This document shows, piece after piece, positions 10,751 to 23,300 of a stretch of 64,000 nucleotides of DNA (positions within the stretch are counted from its first letter, which is position 1; each line of letters begins with the position of its first letter). The DNA lies in assembly GCA_019022495.1 (NCBI GenBank), contig JAFEKR010000013.1, positions 558,001 to 622,000 on the forward strand, written 5' to 3'. The DNA comes from Epichloe hybrida (Eukaryota > Ascomycota > Sordariomycetes > Hypocreales > Clavicipitaceae). The position numbers and the translations under genes were made by a program. A model generated the notes under the pieces. The model was given only the letters and a program-made list of their open reading frames with translations, ran no database searches and was not told the origin of the DNA.

Positions 10751-12900
10751 TTATTTATAATTACTATTATAATATATTTCTTACTTACAAAATACACACT
10801 TACCTTTAATTTGTTATATTAACTCTTTTACGCTACCTCTCTATAGGTTACCTTTACTAGTAGTCTAGAAAGCGTATCTAGGATAATATTTAATATTCCT
10901 AGTATATGCGTTACCTTAAGATTAAATTATAATAAATAATTTGTAACTTTTGCTAGTTTTAGATTAGCTCTATCTAGATTTATTGTTAATAGTAAGGTAT
11001 GTTTAATAATGCCCTTAGCTAGAGAATGGTTAGTTAATATATTAAATACTATACTATTAGATTAAACTATTTTTTAGAGTTTCCTAATGCTCTATATAAT
11101 TATAGCTATCTTTGCTTCTATTAAACCATACTATTTCTTAGTATATAATATTACCCTAGAGAGGAATAAGATTAGCTAAATTCTATTATTCTTAGTGTCT
11201 TTCCTAGGGATGCTTTAACTATTCTATTTGTCTTGTAATTAGAAGGTGTATAGGCTAAATCCTTCCTTATATATATTAATTTTAAGGAAAAGCGGTTTTT
11301 TTAGGTTATAGTACTATAATATCTGTTTCTTACTTAGGAATACTTTAATGTCTTTAAAAGCCTTTTTCTTATTTACTATTAGCAAAAATGTCTTCTATTA
11401 TGTCTTTTATTTTTATACTAGTTTTGAAATACTAGTGATTTTCTTATCCTTTTTATAAAACTCTCTTAATAGCATAGTCTTTTGCTCCTATAATAGTTGA
11501 ATTTATATATTAAACTATAGGATTCTATTATAAAGGAATCTAGCTATCCTAATAAAGGTTTTAAGGCTTAATAGATTGCTTAGAAAAATCATTTTTTGAA
11601 ATGCTTTAAGTCTATTATTAGTATTAGTAATTCTATTATTATTAATAATAAAACCTAGTAACTAGATAGCAGGGTAGCTAATAAATGATTTCTTTGCTAT
11701 AATTATTATCCTGTTTTCTTTAAGGATCTTAAGTATAATACTAAGATGATTTAAATGATTCTTGATGTTATCTAAAAAAACAATGATGTTATTAATATAA
11801 ACTTAAATAAAATGCTTATACTTTTAGAAAAGTTAGTCTATAAACCTTTAGGCAAAAGCAAGGGAATTTTTAAATCCTATTAGTGCTATATTTAATGCCT
11901 TAAGGCCTTGATTTAATATAACTACTATGCGGGCTTAATAGTCCCTCCTAATTAGTAACTAATAGAAAAATCCTATTTTATTAAAAAGTAAGAAAACCTT
12001 CTTACTATGTGTGTTATTTATAATATCACTTTAGTCTAGTAAAGGGTATATATCTAGTATTACTATATTATTAAGTAGCCTTATATTAATTACTACCCTT
12101 CCTTTCTTTTCCTAGCTAGTTTTACACTACACTATAAATACTAGGCACGCTATAACCGCTAGTTTATTTAAATATAATATCTTGCTCTTTATATATAATT
12201 TATTATATACTTTATTAAGTTTGCTTATGTCCTAGCCCCCTAATTAGTAAGGCCTAATTAGCCTTATTTAATATTACTATCCCTTAATAAGGTTAATTCT
12301 TATTTTCTAATCCTTAGGTATAGGCATAATACCTTTGTCTTAATAAATATTATATTTATCTGTTAATTTAATAAACTTACTTACTATATCCTAGTTAATA
12401 TTAGTAACTTATACTCTGAACTAATTAATAACATATAGGATCTCCTCTAGGCATAAGATTCTATATAATAGTACTCCTATGTTAACCTTTTTTAGATTAA
12501 ACTTATTATTTTCTTTATCTAACTTGTTCTCCTTCTTATTCTTTTCTCTTATAGTATTTGTAATATCCTTACTAAAATAAGTATAATATATAAAAGGATT
12601 ATTAACTAGATAATTAGCGTTAACCTTGCTTACTACTACTAGACGTGTAACCTTCTAATGTTTATTAATAGTAATAGTTTTGTCTATTAGGTTATATACT
12701 ACTATCTATTTCTAGCTAGATCTAGTGATTAATATATTAGGAAAGAACTTTAAATATAATTATATGTAGTATATGCTTATCTCTTAGTTCTTCTATGCCT
12801 CCTTCTAACTAACTACTATAGTTAACTATGTCTTTAGTGGAATTATTACTATATAAGCTGTAATAACCCATTAGTGTGGAACTTTGCTTATTAGTTAGAA
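10750..12900 (-). pseudogene. Gypsy-1 reverse transcriptase and RNase H
   Basis: The minus-strand reading includes GRVVINIRLLNNIVIPDIYP (about 12,115-12,055), an FFYQLLIRRDY block (about 11,965), IALIGFKNSLAFAQRFI (about 11,890-11,840), and the catalytic box YINDIIVFLDN or its mutated form YINNIIVF (about 11,800-11,763), standing for Y-x-DD. The RNase H part continues with PLFLKINIYKEGFSLY (about 11,300) and a terminal HILGILNIILDTLSRL block (about 10,925-10,870), the usual end of gypsy RNase H (PGxxNxxADALSR). The protein order RT, RNase H, integrase is typical of Ty3/gypsy and unlike copia. Confidence 0.85.
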
Positions 12901-15772
12901 TATTTCTACTTCTACTATTATATTATAAACTAACCTAAAAACTACTTTTGAATATATAAAATTGATTTTTGCTCTATACTTATAAAGAAAGTTTATTCTA
13001 AGTAGTAGTTTAGGGCCTAGATTTAGTATTATATCCACTATAACTATAAAATATCTAGTGATTTCTGTTTTATATGCTACTCCTAGGAGATAAAAATTAA
13101 ATATAGCTGTTTTAGTAATAAAAAAGGAAGATTATACTCTAGATACTAGCTTTAGTTCCTATGTTTTCTATTTTATATTTAACTTGTTTTACTGTAACTT
13201 TGCCTTATCCGCTAATACTAATAATATCCTAGTGTTAAGGTAAATTTAATGATTCTTACCTTTATTATTAAATTTAAGAGGAATTTTTAAATATATATTT
13301 GCTCTTTTCCTATTATATTTAACCTCCTAAGGTCTTATAATAGCTTTAATTACTTGTCTAGGCGTGAGTTATTTTAGTTTAATTACTTCTATTTTAGTAA
13401 TTACTATATCTATTTCTTTATTACTATTTTCTATAAAATAAGTTTTAATAAAGTTAGACTTCTATATTCTAGATTTATTATTCTTCTTATTAGAGACCTC
13501 TCCTTTCTTAGCTATATAGTAACCATATTCCTAGAGATAGGTTTTATACTATTATGCGTTAGAATTATTATTATATACTATAATATAGGTATACTCCTTT
13601 TTCTTAGTAAGTAGCTTTTCCTAGTGTTAATAATACCTAGGTTGCTATTAGCCTCTAGTGCCTAAAGGTCCTTAGCTTTAAGAATATTATTCTTCTAGTT
13701 AATTTTACACCCTTTTTTACTAGCTTTAGTTAAAACTAGGTTACTTCCCTTAATTCTCTTAAGTTTTATTTTACTAAGGCCTCTAGTTTTGCTCTTTAGT
13801 AAGTTAATTTTACTAATATAGCTTAAATTAAAAAAATCCTAAGAATCCTTACTAGTTCTTATTATCCTATTAGTATTATAGATTTCTAGGCTAGAATTAC
13901 GTATTTATTAGCCTATTCTAGTTAGCTTATATCTTATTTTTATTATCTTCTAACTTACTATTAGATATATCTATGTTAAAATAGACTTTAAGCTTTCCTT
14001 TGCTTTTTTTGCCTTTTCCTTATCCTTTACTACGTAAGTGATTGTGTAGGTTATGTCTCTTATTATTTACTATAGTAATATATGCTAATCTTATATCCTT
14101 GTGAGTTAGTATTAGACATATCTATTATAATCCTAGATAGAGCTTAAGGCGTAAACGTGTTAGGAGCTAATAATTAGTTATTTTTCTATTAGCTCTTATA
14201 TATTAGAAAATTTTTAATATGAATTTATAAAAAGATACTTTATTAAGGATATCTTCTTTAGTATACTCTGCCTTATTAAGCTATACTATTATATCCTATA
14301 CTTAAATGCTAAATTCCTTTTATACTATAGTAAATACTAATAATATATTGTTAAATATGGTGGCTTATTTGTTTGTATTAAGATGTTATCTGTACTATAC
14401 TATTACATCTTCTTAGAATAGTGTCTAAATCTTCTTTTAGATAATATCTTGTTAGCTAGGGTTAGTATAATATAAGTAGTCTTTAATAGCCTAGACTTAT
14501 AATTTAATATTATAAAAGATAGTCTATTTCCTATTATAAGTAATAAGGTTAGTACTAGCTTCTTCTAGTTTATTATAAGGCTTAAAATATCCTATATCTG
14601 TAATCTTCTATGTTAAATTCGCATTTCATTCCGTTACCTCTATTTATTAATTATACTAGTCTTAATCTAATGCTAGATTCGCTTTTCCTTAATAACTAGG
14701 ATTAATATGCTATCCCTAGTCTAGTTAATATAGGGTTAGCTACAGCGGATTATACGGATTTAGCTATAGCGGATTATATAGATTTAACTACTGCTATTAG
14801 ATTCCTTACTAGTATAGTAGTATTATTAGTTACGCTATTAGTCTAGACTAAGTATTTAAGTAACTATTATATTAACCCTAGTTGCTTAGTAAATATACTA
14901 TTCTCTACGTAGGATTCTACGCTAATAGTATTAAACCTACTAAGGTAGTAGCACTTTATAAACCTCTGATTTTAAATATTAATCTTAATACTAGATAGTT
15001 TATTCCGTCCACTACCTAGCTTAATATAGCTTATTATATAGCTTATTATTATTCTATTATTCCTTGTAAGAGCTATGTAGTGTTATATTTATTTACCCTA
15101 GCGTGTGTTTCTCCTAGTTCTAATACGTTTCCTAAGGGTTCTAGCTATAGATTCTTTGGATTTAGCTTAGTTAGAGGGCTAGGTGGTTTTATACTTAGTC
15201 TAGTAGTGTTATTTTTAAGGTAGTTTATAATGCCCTTTCCTTTATTAATTTTACTTATCTCTATGCTTCTTTTAGTTCTAGTAATAGTGTTACTATTTAT
15301 AATACTAGTAATGCTTTTAGATTATTACCTTAAAGCTTTACTTCCTTCTAATTTAGTAGAATTATTAAGGAATCCTTTAGATTTAGCCTTAGAGATGTAG
15401 TTCCTAACTTAATTCTAAATAATGTGTATAGTTTACATATTAATTAGATTCTAGTAGATAGGTGGCTTCTAAAATATTAGCTATTCTTATCTCCTTATAA
15501 TTCCGTTATTAAATTTATAGCGTGTAAGTTTATATAAGTCCTTCTAATTACTAATCCTAATAAGTTTTTATTTTCAATATTTAAAATCCGGATTTATATT
15601 ATTAAAAGTCTAAAACTAATAAATAAGGTATAATTTGCTCTTAGTAACTAGGAAAGTGTTAAAAGTATTTAGTTCTTTATATTAATGCTATAGATAATTG
15701 GTTTTAGATATATAGGTATTATATTTAGGTTACTAGAGATATATAATAAAAGAATCTCTAATTGCTACTACT
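12900..15772 (-). pseudogene. Gypsy-1 gag and protease region
   Basis: This lies between the 5' LTR (right) and the RT. The frame is readable but strongly mutated, with Lys/Gln/Ser-rich stretches and no preserved knuckle that I can confirm. A short near-tandem repeat, TTAGCTAYAGCGGATTATAYRGA (about 14,733-14,785), occurs twice or three times and would encode a repeated peptide in gag. Assignment as gag plus protease rests on position in the element. The protease active site was not identified with confidence. Confidence 0.55.
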
Positions 15773-15980
15773 TGTTATGTGCTAGCTTTACATATTATTA
15801 GGTTAAATCCGCTAGAGGGGCTAATGGATTTATAGGTTTGTAAGTTATGCTAAGTTTACTTATAAAAGCTACTCTTAGGGGTAGGTTTAGATATTAGAAG
15901 TAAATTAATTCTTTTATCTATAATGCTAAACTCGTTCTTATCCTTGTTGTTAGTGGCTGAGCTCATTTCGCCACGTAACA
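15773..15980 (-). repeat. Gypsy-1 5' LTR (208 bp)
   Basis: This is the right LTR, 5' to the minus-strand genes. Its outer end keeps CACGTAACA, the perfect inverse of TGTTACGTG at 5317. It is followed by the second GTAAG duplication. No clear tRNA primer-binding site was recognised just inside it. Confidence 0.92.
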
Positions 15981-17160
15981 GTAAGTAGGAGTTAAGTTTA
16001 ACCTAGCTAAAACTAAACTTATATACTTTAGTAAGTCCTATAGACCTCCCTAGGCTAAAGTCTAACTTAAAGTAAAGGAGATAGTGCTTATAGAATTATA
16101 TAAATTCCTAGGAGTATAGGTTAATAAAAAACTTAACTAGAGTGCTTATAGAAATATCCTTAAGGGTAAGTTAGCCTAGTAGTAGCTTATACTCTTTAAG
16201 CTAGTAGTATTAGCCTAGGGATATAGCTTTAGAGATACTAGACTTCTATATATATAGGTAGTCTAGCTTATTCTTACTTATAAAGTAAGCGCTTACTATA
16301 CCCTTACTAAGAAGGAAGGAAAGCTAAGAGAAGTAATAAAAAGCTTTATAGTAAATTAATTAGCCTACCTCTAGATTATTATAAGGGCATTTAAGGCTAT
16401 ACCTATTATATAACTAAAGGTTAAGACTTATATCCCCCCCCTTAATCTTTACTTAAATAAGATAAAGTAAAGGTTTAAAGATAGAATTATTAATAGTAAG
16501 ATAGTAAGAATAATCTAAGCTATAGCTAACTTAGTTATAATAGTACTATGCTGTAGAAGAAGACCCTTACTTATTAATAATAAGCTAGACATAAATATAG
16601 ATAAGGAATAGAAGAAATATTAGGAGAACTAGTATAATAAGAAGAGGCTAGCCTAGAGTAAACGCATTAGAGAACTAACTAAAGACTAACTACCCTCCTA
16701 TAACCTAAAGGAAATCTAGGAATTTTACACTAATATAGATAAGTATATCTCTTTAATAGTTATCTAACTATATATAAGAAAGATAGGCCTAAATAAGTTC
16801 CTATTCTAAAGAAAGATTTTTAAGGTGGTTTTGCCCTTATATAGCTATAGTTAAGCTATAAAAGACTAATACTATATACTAGTTAATTATAGTAAATATA
16901 ACTATAGGTAACCTTAGTAGCAATAGCTTACTAACACATAGGAGGTAAGGCTAGCCCTAGGCAAACCTTAAAAAGCAAAATATTTAGCTAAATAGTTCCT
17001 TAGTATAAGATAACTCTAATATTACTTATTAGCATAGGAGCTAGCTATAAGATAGCTTAGAATACCTCTAGACCTAGGCTAACTTTATTAATAGATAGAA
17101 AACCTCCTAATTATAAATCTAGTATAAGGAATAGAATAGATAGTATAGGCATAGAGGTAG
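15981..17160 (+). pseudogene. LINE relic, 3' part: RT thumb and C-terminal Cys/His motif
   Basis: This continues the reverse transcriptase begun at 2440, in the same frame when Gypsy-1 and one GTAAG copy are removed: the sequence QKIYKKQVKQ before the break joins VGVKFNLAKTKLIYFSKS after it. Then come the RT thumb block FLGVQVNKKLN (about 16,105-16,140), a VETYIPPLNLYLN-like block (about 16,420-16,455) and the terminal Cys/His region KIGLNKFLFQRK...LPLYSYSQAIKDQYYILVNYSKYNYR (about 16,780-16,910), in which several Cys are now Tyr or Ser. I see no RNase H domain between them. The C-terminal end is near 17,160. Confidence 0.8.
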
Positions 17161-17755
17161 GCTAGGGGAGGGACTAATTTTATAATTTATAATTATAATA
17201 AAGAATATTTAAATCTAGAACTATTATTAAATTAATTTTAACTATAAACTCTAGGTATTATAAGTCCTACTAGCTTATTACTACCCTTACTTTAAACTAA
17301 AATTAAGCCACTACCTTATTCCTCCTCTAGGATAGGAATTATACTTATAGCTACCTAGTTATAACTCTTTATAAGAATAATAGTAAGTAAGAGATAGTTT
17401 ATCTTTACTATATATATATTAAGGTATATAAGCTAAAAGATAAGCTTAGTATACTATTCCTTAAAGGAACTAGCCTAGTCTAGGCCTACTACTAAGGTAC
17501 TTTATTTTTTCTTTACTTAATTACTAGTATAAAGCTTCTTAACCTAGTTTTAGAAGCTTTCTAGAGTTTATTAAGGAGGATATTAGAGCTAGAATAGACT
17601 TACTACTAGGCTAGAGTAAACTTACCTTACCCTTATTAGCTATAGAAGCCTAGGTCTTAACTAACTACTAGTGCTTATTTTAGTTACTAGATATATTTAG
17701 CTATATAGTAAATTAGACATAGAACTAAGCTAGAATAGAGGTAATTATTACCTAG
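17161..17755. other. Unassigned DNA between the LINE and Gypsy-2
   Basis: This may be the LINE 3' untranslated region. A loose plus-strand reading exists, but no motif was recognised. Its last 50 bases (AGTAAATTAGACATAG...AGAATAGAGGTAA) resemble 36,925-36,975, beyond the right LTR of Gypsy-2, at perhaps three bases in four. That may reflect a duplication of the target region. Confidence 0.35.
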
Positions 17756-18208
17756 TGTGTGCTGTAAGATGCGCGCCCAAAAACGCGATCACGATGACAA
17801 GTGCTAGGGTTCAGGGATGGGAGTATTACAACAAGGGATAACGATATTAGTCATCTAGGTAATAGGATTATTTGATCTATAAAGGGACCGCTTATAGATA
17901 GACTCTTTAATAGCATCCACGCACCTTACAAGATTCTTAAGATTACCTTAAGTTTGCTTTACCTAAGATTATACCTGTGTTTACTATAAGATGAATTAAG
18001 AAGATACCTTCCCTTATTTATTTAAGATATCACTTCTAATCTAACAGACTATTTAATCTTAGATATCTTTGCATAACGAGATAGTCCTTACTGTTATTGT
18101 AATTAATACTATTAAGTTAATTAACCCCTTTGTTATATGTAAGCTCCAGAGCTACTCGCGATTATGGGCTAGCATTATGTCTTTTAGGGTGTTGTTTTCT
18201 GCTTAATA
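17756..18208 (+). repeat. Gypsy-2 5' LTR (453 bp)
   Basis: It begins TGTGTGCTGTAAGATGCGCG and ends TGCTTAATA. It is the same length as 36279-36731, from which it differs mainly by transitions. It keeps GATGCGCGCCCAAAAACGCG where the other copy has GATACGCGCCTAAAAACGCA. The exact first base is uncertain by a few positions. Confidence 0.88.
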
Positions 18209-19788
18209 AAACTAGTGGAGAAATGTAGTCTTAAACCCCTAGGACTTCCGCTTTCTGTTTGATTTACTATGGACTAAGATTAATTAAAAGCATGCTTTTT
18301 TAGCTATAATCCATAGCTAATACTAAACTGTTTACATAAAGACCCCCTTATTTTGTTATTCCCTATAACATAACATAGACTAGAAGCCTAGCCCTAGACT
18401 ATATAAGGGCTAAGGCACTAGCTTTAGACTAGTTAATTTAGAAGAACTAAGCTAGATTAAGGATAGGAGACTACATTCTATAGAGGCGTTAAAAGGGAGG
18501 CTAGCTAGCTTAGGAAAGTATATTACAAACACTAGCCAAACTGTTACCCCCTTGCTAAGAAATTTTAAATACAAGAATACGGAATAGGAACCGCTATCTA
18601 GCGTCATAAACCATTTAATCTTAGGACCTATAGCTAATTTCGCGATTATTTAGCTATATATTAGGGTCTTATAGTTAATCACAAAGAGCTATATAATTAC
18701 ACTCCTAATTTTCGCTCATAGACTATTTAAAACTATAGATATTACTCTCCTAGAAGATTTCTTTCTAAAAATTCTTTTAATTACTAAAGTTTTTATTTAA
18801 GTACTTATTTATTTATAAGATTAATTAGAAGTACTATTACTAGACTCTATATCTAATTATTTTCCTTTATATTCCTACTAGCTAAGTAAAGTAGGATTAA
18901 TTAAGCAACTAAGCTATCTAAAGAATACTCTAGAGCTATTAATACTAGAACCCCTAGTTACTAGCAAGGAACTATCTAATCTTAAAATAGTTTTTACACT
19001 AACACGTTCCCGCTCTAATAATTAATTAGAGAAGGACCCTAATAGTAAAGGAAAATCTTCTAGATTTCTTAATAGGCTTAATACTAAATCTTTCGTAAAG
19101 ATCCTTAAAGAAACAATAGCTTACTAGACTTCCCTTATTATAATGTAAAATAGGTATAATGTTTAGTAGTTTATAAGGGAAAATATAGTAGATTTCATTA
19201 AGGACTTTAAAGCTAAGATAAAGGTAATATACATCCCTAAAAAGGATTAGCGAAAAATGCTTAAACGTAATATTAACCCCTAGGTCTAATAGGTAGTTAA
19301 GATGCTAATAGCGTTACGTACTTAGGAAGAGTTAAAGAATAAAATACTCCTTTAGTTTAATGCTATAAGCTAGGATTAAATAGAAAGCGCTTAAGAATAA
19401 CTTAAAAACCTTAACCTAATATAACTAAAGTCTATTAAGGAAACCTATTACTAGCTATAGAAGTATTAAGCTTTAATATTAAACATAGACCCTATAGGAT
19501 AAAGAACTACTATAATATAGTCTAACTATATCTATAAGGCCCTCCTAGAGCATTTAATCTTAAGCTTTATAGATTAAAAGGGGTTTACCTATAAAGAAAT
19601 TCTAGTTATAAAGTATAAATCACTCTAGATAGAGCTTAATGCACATGTTTATACATAATTAAAGCTTAGACATAGGGACCCCGAAATCTCTAACTTAGGA
19701 GGGTACTTATTAGATAATATAGAGTTAAACCTAAGGAGTTAGAAACCATTTAATTTACTTACTCTTAGTAATTATTAGACTAACCAAG
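18209..19788 (+). pseudogene. Gypsy-2 gag, first part (split by Gypsy-3)
   Basis: This is a plus-strand frame read through TAG/TAA, with helical, Leu- and Lys-rich segments such as TRSRSNNQLEKDPNSKGKSS (about 19,000-19,060) and LIALRTQEELKNKILLQFN (about 19,300-19,360). Gag forms the particle. The frame is interrupted at the CCAAG target site of Gypsy-3 and resumes at 26,393. Identification is from position after the 5' LTR and continuity with the protease region. Confidence 0.6.
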
Positions 19789-19990
19789 TGTGAGGCCCTA
19801 CTCATAACACTAGCGCGCTAGCGCACCACTAGGCGGGCGCACCACGCCCTAGGGCTAGGTCCACGTGACACTAGTAAGTCACTACCTATAAGTTAGTAAC
19901 TTACACGCATAACACACTTAGACCTAGCAAGCTTTAGTTAATATATAAACACCCCTATACCTCTTACCTAGCTATCCCTTTATCCTTATA
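19789..19990 (+). repeat. Gypsy-3 5' LTR (202 bp)
   Basis: It starts TGTGAGGCCCTACTCATAAC and ends TATCCTTATA, where the 3' LTR has GTCCTCACA. It keeps a CpG-rich segment (GCGCGCTAGCGCACCAC, then GGCGGGCGCACCACGCCC), which is striking in this AT-rich window. Confidence 0.92.
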
Positions 19991-19999
19991 ATTCTAAAG

Positions 20000-21570
20000 C
20001 TTCTCCTACTAGCTACCTAAGAGTAATATAGGGAGGAGAATAACCTAATCTACTAGAACCATACTATATATTACTTAGAATTAGCTAGGTAATAGTAATA
20101 CTATAGCTAGGGATATGCTATATTCTATAACCCTATCTAAAGCTATACCTTTTACTATAGTAATAGAAGAGGTAGTGGTTAGGGAGTAAATTACCTAGCT
20201 TAAGTAACTTAAGAAACTATAAGATTAAGAAAAGGAGCTTACTAACTTAATATAATCTTATAAAGAACTAGTAAAAAGGGGCTAAAAGGATAGTTTATCC
20301 TTAAGCCTTAGTAACTAAGAAGTTAAGGTCTAAAATATTACAAAACTCTAATACCTTATAAACCCATAGAAGCATAAGATATAGCTTAATAACCTTAACT
20401 ATACCTTTAAGGGGGCAAAGAAAAAGTATTACTAGGATAACCAAAAGATCCTCTTTACACTTAACTATATATATATAAACTATTAGGCTAGATAGGACTA
20501 ATATATTAAAAAATAACTAGCTAATAGTTAGGATTATCCTAAGGATAACTAGGATAAGTTCTAAGACTAGACCCTTACGCTACTTAAAGACTTCGTAAGT
20601 TATAATACATAAATAGCTACGCAGCTAGAAAACACAAAGTAAAAGGAAGGCTAGAGTCCTATTAAGTTTAGCATTTACTTAGATTTACTAGAGAAACACC
20701 TAGAATAAGCTCTAGAAAAGACCTATACTCTTATATTCTTTGTGAAATTACTTCCTAACTTATAAGATTATATTAACTTACACGTAGACATTACTAGTCT
20801 AATATAAGAAGATATTATATAACTTGCCTAGCGATTCTAGGAGGTAATATTAAAGAATAAGCAAAAGCTAAATAATTTAGAAAAGAAGGGGCCGCATAAG
20901 GCAGCTTAACACTAAAGATATAACTCTCCACAAGGGTATTAGCTAAATAAGGACCGAAAAGATAAGGATAAAGACAAGGAAAAGACCCTAGCTACTTACC
21001 TAAATAATAATAGACTATAAGGAAGAAACTAGTGCTTTAATTATAGTAGTATAAAGCACCTTATCTATAATTACAATAAGCTAAGGAAAGACTAGTAAGA
21101 GAGTTAGGAAAACTCCTAGAGGTAGAAGTAAAAGCCCTTACCTTTACCTTAGACACTAGGGTACTAGTAGGACACTAATTCCACACACTAGTTACTATCT
21201 ATAGGCATAAAGATATCAAAATAGCAGCGAATCTTAATAGTTACGCTAAGATTAACATTATAAGCGCCTAATTCACACAGACTTATAAGCTTAATTAGGC
21301 TAAGGCTATAACACCTATCTTAAAGGCAGTAAGGGCTCTAACAGTCCCCTAATATAGTGTCTATAAGGTGCTTATTTTAATTAAAGATTCATAGGGCAAA
21401 GAGAAAAACCTTAAGTTACTATATATAGCTATTAATAGGGACCTAAGAGCAAAGGGAAGCCCTATATTAATTAGAATACACATGCTTATAGAAGAACGTG
21501 TATATCTTTACTTACACTTATAAAATAGTAGTTTAAAAAGAGAAAGGTAGCCTTTTTACTACTAACTCCC
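20000..21570 (+). pseudogene. Gypsy-3 gag with CCHC zinc knuckle
   Basis: The readable gag frame includes DNLNYTFKGAKKKYY-like, FVKLLPNLQDYINLHVDITS (about 20,740-20,800) and QKLNNLEKKGPHKAAQHQRY (about 20,860-20,920) blocks. A Lys/Asp-rich run (DRKDKDKDKEKT, about 20,950-20,990) leads to the nucleic-acid-binding knuckle CFNYSSIKHLIYNYN (21,033-21,077), where the last two Cys of C-x2-C-x4-H-x4-C are replaced by Tyr through TGC/TGT to TAC/TAT changes. The protease should lie downstream, at about 21,100-21,560, but its active site is not clear. Confidence 0.75.
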
Positions 21571-23300
21571 TATAAGTTTGCGAAGGTAATACATAACAAG
21601 ATAATTATATATACTATCATAGGTATAATAGAAGATAAGTTTATCCCTCTTAAAGATAAAGAGAAGGCAAAAGCATATAGAACTATTAAAGATATCCTAG
21701 AGGAATTACGCGAATTTAAAGACATGTTTATATTAGATAAGGCAGGGAGCCTCCTATTAAAGAAGTTAACTAACCACATAATTAATCTTATACTAGGAGC
21801 TACACCCCTATACAAACTAATCTATTCTCTCTCCTAAAGTAAACTTAGGGAGCTCTAGGAATACATTAATAATAACCTAAAGAAAGGCTAGATAAGACCC
21901 TTAAAGAGCCTAGCAAGCGTGCCTATCCTATTTATACTAAAGAAGGATAGAATGCTATAGCTATATGTTAACTATTAAGGGCTTAATAAGGTAACATAGA
22001 AGAATTACTACGCTCTCCCCCTGATTTCGGAGATCCTTAATTAATACTAAGAGGCCTGTTTCTTTTCCAAGATTAATATTAAGGACACATACTACTAAAT
22101 TCGCATTAAAGAAGGTAATAAATAGAAGACAGCTTTTTACATATATTATAGGCACTATAAGTACCTTATAATGCCTTTTAGGTTAATAAATACCCTAGCT
22201 ACTTTCTAGAGTTATATCTATAAAGCGCTACATAAGCTAGTTAATACTATTTATATAGTATATCTAGATAATATCTTAATCTTCTCTAAGATAAAGGAGA
22301 AGCACACTAAATATATTAAGCAAGTCCTTAAATACATAAGGTTAGCAGAGTTATACATAAAACCCTCTAAGTGCTCTTTTTATAAGGAATTAGTAAAATT
22401 CCTAGGGTTTATTCTCTTTGTTAATAGGATATTAATAAATACTTACTAGGTTAATATAATTAGAGAATAGAAGAAGCTAACAAGTTTTAAGGATATATAG
22501 TTATTTCTTAGGTTCTATAACTTCTACTAATAGTTTATTTATAAATACTCTAAGATTACAGCACCTCTTCACGTGTTAATAAAGAGTAGTTAAAATAGCA
22601 TCTAGACTAGGAGGTTTATATTTAAAGAAAAGAAGCAGTTAGCGTTTAACTAGCTAAAAGATACCTTTTAGCAAGCGCCTTTACTCTAACACTATAACCT
22701 AAGTTAGGCAGTGCGTATTAAGACAGATGCCTTGATTTTCGTAATAGTAGGAATCCTATCTTAGCAAGATAATAAGGGCTATTAGCATCTAGTAGCCTTT
22801 TAGTTAAGGAAGTTTATAGACGCTAAACGTAACTATAGCATAGCTAATTAAGAGCTACTTACTATAGTAAAGTTATTTAAACACTAGTAATATTATATTA
22901 AAGGTGTAGAGACACCTATAGAGGTCCTATTAAACTATCATAACCTATAGACCTTTATAAGGTAGTAGAAGCTAAATAGAAGATAGGCATAATAGTGTAT
23001 ATTCCTCTGCCCTTTCTATTTTGTAATTAAGTATAAACTAGGGAAAAGCAACCCCGTAAATACACTATTAAGAAGGTCTAATTATAAGGGCAAACCTATG
23101 TTAAATAGGGCGCTCCTACTAGAGCTTTAAAGGAAAATAGTAGATATCTATATAGCAGAAGAAAAAGTACTAATATATTAAAGAAGTTATAGCGTAACGC
23201 TAGTCTTAGAACCTACTAAGGCAAGAGTAACCTAGGTAAAAGGCTAGTTAGCCGCTATGGATCTAGTAATAGGTTAGCTAAATAAGGGTGATTTTAAGGA
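21570..23300 (+). pseudogene. Gypsy-3 reverse transcriptase and RNase H
   Basis: Blocks read on the plus strand are LRELQEYINNNLKKGQIRP (about 21,840-21,900), VPILFILKKDRMLQLYVNYQ (about 21,920-21,980), the FSKINIKDTYYQIRIKEG block (about 22,058-22,115), MPFRLINTLATFQSYI (about 22,168-22,215), VYLDNILIFSK (22,258-22,290; the second catalytic Asp is Asn) and an RNase H part with AFQLRKFIDAKRNYSIANQE (about 22,795-22,855) and LGKSNPVNTLLRR (about 23,040-23,078). This is the canonical Ty3/gypsy RT. The open minus-strand frames within it are antisense shadows. Confidence 0.88.

Larger units (their letters stand above)
5317..15980 (-). mobile_element. Gypsy-1: full-length Ty3/gypsy chromovirus inserted in the LINE
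   Basis: The 10,664-bp element is bounded by two 208-bp LTRs with perfect 9-bp terminal inverted repeats at the outer ends (TGTTACGTG/CACGTAACA). It is flanked by a perfect 5-bp target duplication GTAAG (5312-5316 and 15981-15985). Coding relics read on the minus strand: gag, protease, RT (about 12,460-11,600), RNase H, integrase and chromodomain (to about 9,200). Some 3.7 kb then lies between the chromodomain and the left LTR, which is long for this class and carries unrecognised sense-strand coding relics. Taking out the element and one duplication copy brings the LINE frame back into register, which proves the nesting. Confidence 0.93.

Noticed and set aside
21570..22155. Two minus-strand open frames (81 and 64 codons)
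   Set aside because: They lie antisense to the Gypsy-3 reverse transcriptase, whose motifs are read on the plus strand.
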